Shown here: positions 55,601 to 64,000 of the stretch, piece by piece
Position numbering within the stretch: the first letter of the stretch is position 1
Layout of the letters: every line of letters starts with the position of its first letter
DNA from: Myxocyprinus asiaticus
Taxonomy: Eukaryota; Chordata; Actinopteri; Cypriniformes; Catostomidae
Length of the DNA stretch: 64,000 bases
Direction: 5' to 3'
NCBI RefSeq assembly: GCF_019703515.2
Contig: NC_059348.1
Location: forward strand, 19,363,656 to 19,427,655
The notes under the pieces: generated by a model
The model's input: only the letters and a program-made list of their open reading frames with translations
What the model was told of the DNA's origin: nothing
The model's database searches: none
Translations under genes and position numbers: made by a program

Positions 55601-57070
55601 TTAATAAAGGTTTTTGTCTTAACCAGCCATGACTGTCAACAGTGTTGCATGTCAAGACATTTTAATAGATGCGTGGATTCTGTTTTTGATTTCTGCACAG
55701 ATTTGGGTCAAAATCAAAGTGCCAGCCAACAATATTTATTTGATTGAAAAGGGCTTTGCTATGGTAATTGTTTTTTGCACACAATAGTTTTCAATGACAT
55801 CAAGCTGTTTTCAGCCACTCTTGCACTGCTTTTTGTTAAACCTAATGTGGTACAACATTTAGACAATCACAAATGCCCTTTTGGTTTGTGCTTGACAAAA
55901 ATAAAAAAGACAAAAAAGTAAATTCAAATAATATGACCTCTTCCTGAAGAGAACAAAACACATTACAAGGTTTTAACCAATCCTTTCTTGCTTATTGAAA
56001 ATGTAACTCATTCTTATTTGGAAAGTTCCACCGATGTTCACAGAAGACATGGAATGCAACCTAAAAGACAAGTGTTGATTTGACATGTGCTGACAGTTGA
56101 AGTGTGCTGTTATATTTTTTCTTGGTATGATTCAGAATTATACACAGAATGACCTCTCTGTTTCAGGACAATCGTGAAGTAGACAGGAATGAAGGCTTGA
56201 AGTTTGCACGGAAACACTCTATGCTTTTTATCGGTACGTTTCCTCTTTCTTATCACTTATTTTAATTGATTTAATGTTTTGGGTGGTTTCATTTGGATTT
56301 TGGCTAAATTGTTCCTTTGGCACAACAGGCCCCTTGTCAGCCATCTCAGGATGTAGATGAGCATTATAATCTGCCTCTGTGCAGACCATTTTGTCATGCC
56401 AGGATTGTATTTATATTTTCTGGTACTGTTAAAAGTGAGGTCACATATGTCAGATCCGTCTGTCAAAAAAAGCGAATTTGTGTTGAACAGATACTTCTGT
56501 AATGGCAAATACATGGTTACCTTAGTTCCTGAAGACATCAGGATATCATAATATTTCCCCCCTTTCTTCTGGAATGTAATCTGGACATGTTTTCACAAAA
56601 TTCCCCTGTATGTGCCTAATTTGTTTAGTTGAGTATATGTGCTTTTGTTAAATGGCTTTCAGCTTCATATTGCCTAATGTTTAGCTTTGGTTATGGGATC
56701 AGAATTTTAATTCAACTTAAGTGTTTTAATTTATTTTTGTACAATCAGTGATCTTTGATATCATCAAATTACCTTTGTACTCTTGCACATCAACTTTGAA
56801 ATTCAGATTGCATCGCTTATTTCTTGTTTGGAGTATTCACATTACGTCTGTATTAATTTCTCATTTCCATCCTAACCCATGCGGTGCGATTTATCAGAGG
56901 CTAGCGCAAAGACGCGGGACGGAGTACAGTGTGCCTTTGAAGAACTAGTGGAAAAGATCTTGCAGACGCCGGGGCTCTGGGAGAGCAGCATCCAGAACCA
57001 CGGAGTCCAGCTGTCCGATCACGAGCAGCAGCGTCAGGGCGCCTGCGGGGGCTACTGCTCCTTGGTTTAA
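52700..57070 (+). CDS. rab18: Ras-related protein Rab-18, 7 exons
   Basis: RAB18 is a small GTPase of the ER and lipid droplets involved in lipid-droplet contact and ER structure. Exons: 52700-52767, 53416-53471, 53756-53817, 54055-54127, 55371-55489, 56167-56233, 56898-57070 (618 nt, 205 aa; human has 206). G boxes: GESGVGKS (15-22), switch I T40 in ATIGVDF, DTAGQE (63-68), NKID (122-125), EASAK (149-153). The C terminus is CGGYCSLV, with C202 as the prenylated Cys of a CaaX-type end. All splice sites are GT-AG. Intron 4 carries a palindromic DNA-transposon composite. The a or b paralogue cannot be decided here. Confidence 0.96.
54496..55324. mobile_element. Palindromic DNA-transposon composite in rab18 intron 4
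   Basis: The ends TACACCAATCAGCCACAACA and its inverse (TTGTGGCTGATCGGTGTA) bound 829 bp. The left half carries, on the minus strand, the HTH module [19 protein letters not shown] with [13 protein letters not shown]. The right half carries the same module on the plus strand in poorer condition ([17 protein letters not shown]). It is thus two head-to-head copies of the module seen at 32320 and 34320, but with different outer ends. Confidence 0.7.
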
Positions 57071-59075
57071 CATCTTCACCTCATCCCACAACCACAAACT
57101 GAGATGGAAAAAAAAATGAGTGCTGAATGAGTGCTGCTTCTGAGGGGGAACGGTCTGCTCCCTTAGAGCTGGTCAAAGGGACCTTTGCAGTTTGCACACC
57201 ATTCTGTGTCACTCAGTTTTTGTCTTCAAATTCCCAATATTGTCATATTAAGTCATGTTATTCTCGATTAATGTTTCACAGTGCTAAAATACCTGTAGCC
57301 TATGTAATGTTGTCATGAATAAATGTTTAAGGTTACGTTTTGAGCATCTTGAAATATGGCAGGTATTTGCCCCCCAGCAAGAAGACCGAGCTGACATTAT
57401 TCCTCCTCAATGGGAGCGTTTCCTTTGACCTGATGTGCATAGGCCAGTAGGATTGCAGGAGGGGAGGGGTCGAAATATTTGAGGATCTTATCAGTGTGGT
57501 GAACTCGAGTCAAACATGATCAACATCAAATGGCCTGTGTGTACATGTACTACTACATGTTACATTTCCTTTATACTATTTGCTTAATCTGTTTTCTGCT
57601 GCTCCTGTTTTAAACTCTTGCTTTTTATAACATTCATAATCCCATGTTATTTTTATAATATTTTTTGCTTTGGAATGTTGCTTAGCATGATCCTACATTC
57701 TTTAGCTAGAAATATTCTTCTATAAATAATATATCTCCTGATCTGTCTATGCTGAAGTAATTCAGCTATTTATGTCTATGAAATGTAAATGCAGTGTAGC
57801 CACAGTATCTCTCCTGACTTGAGATACAGTGCTGTTTGTTTTTGAAATGCCTTCATTAATGTAATCCATAACGACTATACCTCTTTCTTGTCCAAATAAC
57901 ACTTGGGATGATCCACTTTACTACTTTGTGTTGTAGGCATTTTTTCACTCCTGTCTATAAAATGTGTAGCTTCTCTAGTTCAGTGTGAATGGATACCAAT
58001 AACATGGTTTAAGTAATATCTTGATTTTCAAGTTTTGGTTTAGATGGACTCGACATAGGAAAGATTTGATCATGCCTTAATATTTTTTAGAGAGAGTGTG
58101 TTAATATATCCAGTCAAAGTGACCAATGGTACATGGAAATAGTGGTAATTTAATTTATTGATAAATATATCGTGGTCATAAGTCTTGAGTACTAATGTTT
58201 TTGACTTGCATTGCTCAAATTGAGATGTTTGCTCAATTCCATAGAGAATTATCCAGTCATGGGAGGAATTACTTCTGGCTTCATTTAGTCTCAAAAGCAA
58301 ACACTAATTAGGACCTCTTGTAATTTATGGGTTTAAAATTCATATTCAACAATGTTGTATTTATAAATACTTTATACTCAGTTCTGTAGACATTTTTTTT
58401 TTTTCCCCCTGATTGAGGCTGTTGTACTTGAACAGTGATGTTCTAGTCTTTATGCCATTTTCCGTTATGTAGTGGAAAATTAGGAGCAATTATATCTTTG
58501 AGAGCAACAGTACCGTTTTCTTATTTGAATTAAAAATAAAATTCTAATTGTAAGTGTTTTTATACCTTATTCTGCCACAAGTTAAACTTGTGAAACTTTA
58601 TGTATGTTCAAAATGACCTATTAATAGTATATAATTCCTAGTTTAAGGAAATTAGGGATAGGAACAATACAGTTCAGGAAGAATATGCATACATATTTCT
58701 ATATATTATAATTGTATATATAAGCTGAAAAATATTCTTTTAACATGCTAATCACAATAAATATCAAGAGTGTGTCCAGATCCTTTTCAGCTAAAGATAA
58801 GATTTATATTGCTGTTGGTCAGTAATAAAAACACAAATTAAGTAAAGGCTTGTGTAGGATAGTTAAGAATTTATGGATTTTGTTTGTCTAAAAGTGTAAT
58901 GGTCCTTTGATTAAATTTTGTTTTAGAAAAACCATATAATTTTTACAGAAGAAAAAGGCCATAATGACAGATAGTTTTCTTTGGAAGTTCTTTTCCTTCC
59001 ATTTTTCATGCATAAGAACTTTAAATTGGTGGGAATTAAAATGTATGTGTCCTGTTACCATCATAATTGGATATA
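57071..59075. promoter_or_regulatory. rab18 3' UTR and intergenic sequence
   Basis: An AATAAA at 57318-57323, about 250 nt after the stop, is the likely first poly(A) signal. Further AATAAA-type words lie near 58531 and 58756. No gene or clear repeat is recognised in the remainder. Confidence 0.5.
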
Positions 59076-60691
59076 CAGTGCATCCGGAAAGTATTCACAG
59101 CGCTTCACTTTTTCCACATTTTGTTATGTTACAGCCTTATTCCAAAAGTGATTAAATTCATTATTTTCCTCAAAATTCTACAAACAATACCCCATAATGA
59201 CAACGTGAAAGAAGTTTGTTTGAAATCTTTGCAAATTAATAAAAAATAAAAAACGAAATAAAATCACATGTACATAAGTATTCACAGCCTTTGCCGTGAC
59301 ACTCAAAATTGAGCTCAGGTGCATCCTGTTTCCACTGATCATCCTTGAGATGTTTCTACAACTTTATTGGAGTCCACCTGTGGTAAATTCAGTTGATTGG
59401 ACATGATTTGGAAAGGCACACACCTGTCTATATAAGGTCCCACTGTTAACAGTGCATGTTGGAGCACAAACCAAGCCATGAAGTCCAAGGAATTGTCTGT
59501 AGACCTCCGAGACAGGATTGTATCGAGGCACAGATCTGGGGAAGGGTACAGAAAAATGTCTGCAGCATTGAAGGTCCCAATGAGCACAGTGGCCTCCATC
59601 ATCCGTAAATGGAAGAAGTTTGGACTCTTCCTAGAGCTGGCCGCCTGGCCAAACTGAGCGATCGGGGGAGAAGGGCCTTAGTCAGGGCGGTGACCAAGAA
59701 CCCGATGGTCACTCTGACAGAGCTCCAGCATTTCTCTGTGGTGAGAGGAGAACCTTCCAGAAGAACAACCATCTCTGCAGCACTCCACCAATCAGGCCTG
59801 TATGGTAGAGTGGCCAGATGGAAGCCACTCCTCAGTAAAAGGCACGTGACAGCCTGCCTGGAGTTTGCCAAAAGGCACCTGAAGGACCTCAGACCATGAG
59901 AAACAAAATTCTCTGGTCTCTTTGGCCTGAATGGCAAGCGTCATGTCTGGAGGAAACCAGGCACCGCTCATCACCTGGCCAATACTATCCCTACAGTGAA
60001 GCATGGTGGTGGCAGCATCATGCTGTGGGGATGTTTTTCAGCAGCAGGAACTGGGAGACTAGTCAGGATCGAGGGAAAGATGAATGCAGCAATGTACAGA
60101 GACATCCTTGATGAAAACCTGCTCCAGAGCGCTCTGGACCTCAGACTGGGGCGACGCTTCATCTTCCAACAGGACAACGACCCTAAGCACACAGCCATGA
60201 TAACAAAGGAGTGGCTCCGGGACAACTCTGTGAATGTCCTTAAGTGGCCCAGCCAGAGCCCAGACTTGAACCCGATTGAACATCTCTGGAGAGATCTGAA
60301 AATGGCTGTGCACCGACGCTCCCCATCCAACCTGATGAAGCTTGAGAGGTCCTGCAAAGAAGAATGGGAGAAACTGCCCAAAAATAGGTGTGCCAAGCTT
60401 GTAGCATCATACTCAAAAAGACTCGAGGCTGTAATTGGTGCCAAAGGTGCTTCAACAAAGTATTGAGCAAAGGCTGTGAATACTTGTGTACATGTTGTTG
60501 TTGTTTTTTTTTTGTTTTTTTTTTAAATAGATTTGCAAAGATTTCAAACAAACTTCTTTCACATTATCATTATGGGGTATTGTTTGTAGAATTTTGAGGA
60601 AAATAATTAATTTAATCAATTTTGGAATAAGGCTGTAACATTACAAAATGTGGAATAAGTGAAGTGCTGTGAATACTTTCCGGATGCACTG
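59076..60691 (+). mobile_element. Tc1-like element, dead (CAGTGCATCCGGAAAGTATT family)
   Basis: Ends CAGTGCATCCGGAAAGTATT and its inverse are flanked by TA (59074-59075, 60692-60693). Transposase starts at ATG 59478 (MKSKELSVDLRDRIVSRH) and shifts frame near 59610. Around 59919 the text goes from ATTCTCTGGTCT straight to CTTTGGCC, so the codons for the first catalytic Asp (DETK block) are deleted with a frame change. The rest is well preserved: [30 protein letters not shown] (second Asp) and [11 protein letters not shown] (Glu), ending at TGA 60466. Confidence 0.93.
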
Positions 60692-60693
60692 TA

Positions 60694-62201
60694 TGAACAG
60701 ATCTACTCTAAAGTATATTGGCAGATGTTTGAAACCAAAATCAAAAATGAATTCAATAGAGCCCCCACACAACACTATAATTTTTTTATTTTTTTTTTAG
60801 AACTTTAAATATTGACAGACCTTCCATTTTGTAGATGTCATTTCTAATTGTGATTTCTGTTTTATGTGTACGATAATATCTATCCAAAGCCCATTTTCCA
60901 GGCAACAGTGCAATACACTGACAGAAGAGCACTGTGAACAGACTCTTAAATGTGGTATGGTCTCTGAATTAAACTTTTATATAAAGATCACTGTGGCCCT
61001 CATAATGCCTTGGACTGAAACTACATCAAAATCAACAGATTTCCACCGAGTTACACCTTTTTTTTTTCTACTGCTCTATTTCACAGTGAGGTGTTTTACT
61101 ATATGTATTGGGCTCTTTGTGTTGACACAGCGGGTGCAGTTGACCACTGAATGATTATAGATGATGGTAAGGCCAAAAGAATGGTGAAAAATATGCTTCA
61201 GTCTTCCTTGAAGCTTGGGTGGGGAGAAAGAAAACTTCAGAGCAAAACACAGAGCATGTGGTCAGGTTTGAAAGGAGATATAGGCCAGACCATCCTGAAT
61301 GTTCAATTCCAAATTCCTAAAGTGAAACTGCTGACTGAACTGTGTTTAAATGTGTCCAGCAAAACTCAGGCATAATGGACTGCAAGAAAATTATCTACAA
61401 GAATTATCAGGTGCATAACTGAAATGCAAATGCCTGTCCAATATGGACTGGTACAAGCACTGTACGGCTGTTAAGTGTGACTGTTTCGACTAATTCTTTA
61501 TCAGATTGGAAGTTACAGTTTCCCTTACAGAAATGTGGCTCCCACTCTTTATTTTCCACACTGGTTCAGGTGAAAAATAAAGATGAGATGAGCAAATTCT
61601 ATCAAAGCACAATTGTATTCCGTATGCTCTCACTTTATTTGCTCTCACTTAACTCTGCTTTGTAAGAGAAACATCACAGACAATGACCCACATGAAATTA
61701 AAAGCGTATCTCTGCAAAAAAAAAAAAAAAGTAGGTTCACTCGGGGGTAGAATATTTGAAACATTAGAAACTTCCTTTATAAGCTGTACTGAAAAACACA
61801 AGACTCCAAGGTTTATATAGCATTGTCATGGGATGACAATAATCCTGCGTCAATTAATGTTAAAATTAACATAACTTAAAAAATTGAATACATAAATGAA
61901 TATATTACATTTCAGCAACTGACAAAAAAAGTGTAATTCAAAAATGATGACAGTACAAATCAGAACGAGTGAGATTTCTGTGCTTCTGTTTTTAGTGGTA
62001 CATCTTACTGTCATTTTTCACTAGACAGTGGTAGAAAAATAGGCACACTGGTCAATCACCATTTATTTTTTCCTCTCAGAAAAGGGTGTTGTGGGTAGTT
62101 TTCAACAAAATTATTGCATGTACATCCTCAAGTGTTCAGGTAGTCTTTTAGCAATTATATCCTATTACAGTTTATAAGACCTCCATCCAGTCTGTTCGCC
62201 A
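60694..62201 (-). promoter_or_regulatory. mkx 3' UTR and intergenic sequence
   Basis: AT-rich with A/T tracts. Minus-strand AATAAA words lie near 61549 and 61633, so an mkx 3' UTR of 0.6 kb or more is possible. The frames in this stretch show no domain. Confidence 0.4.
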
Positions 62202-62516
62202 CTAATGTCGGGGTTGTGTGGGCACTTTGACAGTCTTAATCTCTGCTATATGGGAAGACTTCTGGATGATACAGCTGGTGGTGCCTGGCGCTGCGCTCTC
62301 CTTCCCATGGGCCAGGTTGGTCAGGGCCATGGCAGCATGGAGCTCTTTCCAGTAGGTCTCACCATTTCCCCGTCTGCCACCTTTATGAGCACTGCTGTTG
62401 CCAAATTAAGTGGAAACGGTTAATGAGTTTTTAGCAGTTCTTAAAAGACTTACGATTGATTAGGAGGCAGCAGCATTCTCACCTCTCACCCGGGTGTGTG
62501 CCACAGTCCAAAGTCA
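62202..62516 (-). CDS. mkx: Homeobox protein Mohawk, last two coding exons (partial)
   Basis: MKX is a TALE-type homeodomain transcription factor that promotes tendon gene expression. The last exon (62394-62202) encodes ETYWKELHAAMALTNLAHGK and GTTSCIIQKSSHIAEIKTV, ending KVPTQPRH then TAG, close to the conserved MKX C terminus. The preceding exon is only 34 nt (62516-62483), with a TTCTTTTCAG acceptor and GAGAG|GTGAGA donor. Read in phase 1 it gives TLDCGTHPGE and joins SSAHKGGRRG in frame, matching the human TLENGSNKGES region. The homeobox exons lie beyond the right edge. The short length of visible coding sequence is the only weakness. Confidence 0.88.
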
Positions 62517-64000
62517 CTGAAAAGAAATTACAGTACAATTTAGTTAAATGAGTTAGAAACTGGGTACACGTTTTTTTATTATTATTTAAAGCATTAGAGA
62601 CATTGTGAATATTATTAAATATGTTAGATAAACTATTATCTATCATAAAATTAACCTAGCATGAAAAATTTCTAAATAGCCCCTACTGGGTGATAGCTAA
62701 AATTAGTCTGCAATTGCAACCATGTTACCCATTCATGATGTTTTATATTAGGCGCCAAGCATTGAAGATGTGGAGTCCCTACTGTGTCTGTTAGTGTTCT
62801 TCTTCTTTTTATTATAACATTTCCTCTGACTGGGAGTCTATAGATATATGTATGGTAATAAGTTCTGAAATTTGGGACACAGGTAGGGGAAAGTCTGAAC
62901 ATTCCTGGTGGCAAATTTGGAGTCTCGAACTCAAACCCTCTAGCACCACCAACAGTTCAAAATTCGCACTACTGTTTGTGCTGATAACTTTTGAGCCGAA
63001 TGGCTGAGAAACAAAATTCCTGTTTATAACAAAATACTTAAAAAAAAAAAAGCTTTTAAATTTGGATTAATTTGGCCTATTGTCATGAGACTGGTCTCTT
63101 TACAATCCTTGGGTTATATATTGAGCACAATGACACCAATTTTGCACGGCAGTACTTCCTGTCCACCATTTTGAATTGAATTGAAAACATTTTTTTGTAC
63201 TCATCCTGCAGTGTTAATCGAATCGTCTCCAAATTTGGCTCAGATCATCTTCAGATCATGTTGGCAAAAAGTTACTGAAAGCTTTTTGATAGACCAAACC
63301 ATTCTCATGTATAACGCATAATTGAATTGATTGCAAGATGCCCAAAAGGATCTCAGCAATGTTTTAATGAATTGAAAATTTACAAAACTTTGGATGTGTC
63401 ATTCCGTCAAAGCCCTAACTATACCACATATTTGGTGACAGTGCCACATATTGGCCAACAGTTAAAATCATTTGTATTATGTTACAAGTACACTGTGGAA
63501 CACTAACAGTTTTCCCACAATTAATCTCAGAGGATGCTGTGCAATTAAATATACTTGCAACAGACCTGACGATGTCGTGCTTGACCATGTCATTGCTGCT
63601 TGCATCTATAGTTTCCTTTTTTTTTTATTTTTGATCAACAGGTGCTTTGCACTTTGTTAGATCCAGGTTTGGCCACTCATCTAAAGATAGTATAATTTAC
63701 AGTGTTTTAAACATCTGTCTCTGCAAACATTTGCTAAATATATTTTACTATCATGTAATGTAGGGACTTTGAATTTTATGCATATAATCTAATAAAAGGT
63801 AATATTCACCTTTAACTCTGTAAATGTCCCTGGGTGCTGACACGTTTGTGTGACGTCCTGGATTTGCATCTCAGTAAAATCTAAGTTTTAAATTTCTTTT
63901 TTTCAAGTTGGAAATCTGATTTCAAGTAGTGTTCCAACAGGGTTGCAAAAATGGCAAACCTCATTTGAAATGTATAGGAAACTAAACAGCTCGTATAATG
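62517..64000. other. mkx intron sequence, no exon recognised
   Basis: AT-rich sequence. Around 62930-63300 there is wording of the type TCGTCTCCAAATTTGGCTCA that recurs in fish genomes as a dispersed repeat, but I cannot define it. No further mkx exon was found on the minus strand. Confidence 0.4.

Overview
This is a teleost fish genomic window, most likely an otophysan or cypriniform. The evidence is spliced vertebrate genes, an NLR-C type immune gene relic, Sleeping-Beauty-type and other Tc1 elements, long-inverted-repeat MITEs and a tRNA-derived SINE. The species cannot be fixed from sequence alone. No prokaryotic gene organisation, CRISPR array or structural RNA gene was seen.

Five conserved genes form the backbone. 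In order they are: mib1 (minus strand, only its first two coding exons, 3063-4225); yme1l1 (plus, complete, 18 coding exons, 23784-37333, 715 aa); ptchd3 (minus, complete, 4 coding exons, 39575-46483, 836 aa); rab18 (plus, complete, 7 exons, 52700-57070, 205 aa); and mkx (minus, only the last two coding exons, 62202-62516). I rebuilt exon boundaries by hand from splice sites and reading phase, and every intron phase in the three complete genes closes. yme1l1/ptchd3 and rab18/mkx are convergent pairs. yme1l1, ptchd3, rab18 and mkx match the neighbourhood known on human 10p12. The genes are linked by position and do not form a pathway: Notch-ligand ubiquitination, inner-mitochondrial-membrane proteolysis, a Patched-family membrane protein, a lipid-droplet/ER Rab and a tendon homeobox regulator.

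Between mib1 and yme1l1 (about 5-23 kb) lies an accessory stretch. It holds a decayed NLR-C gene (7535-10551), a solo LTR with a perfect 5-bp target duplication, a THAP-domain relic, a decayed Ty3/gypsy element (14562-19065), an L1 ORF1 fragment, several MITEs and a Tc1 element inserted in the end of a MITE. The gypsy element has its integrase upstream of reverse transcriptase (the Gmr1-type order) and a tRNA-Phe-like primer binding site.

Repeats also fill the introns. yme1l1 intron 3 carries a foldback element nested in another copy of itself plus a dead Tc1. ptchd3 intron 3 carries a Sleeping-Beauty-type relic and a short palindromic Tc1 derivative. rab18 intron 4 carries a palindromic composite element. 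An L1 with an 11-bp target duplication and a SINE with a 16-bp target duplication lie between ptchd3 and rab18, and another dead Tc1 lies between rab18 and mkx. All four long Tc1 copies are inactive through different lesions.

The most interesting items are the gypsy domain order, the shared TATAGCGT(C/G)A motif just upstream of the yme1l1, ptchd3 and rab18 start codons, the 2.2-kb hAT element with exact 8-bp target duplications, and the broken NLR gene.
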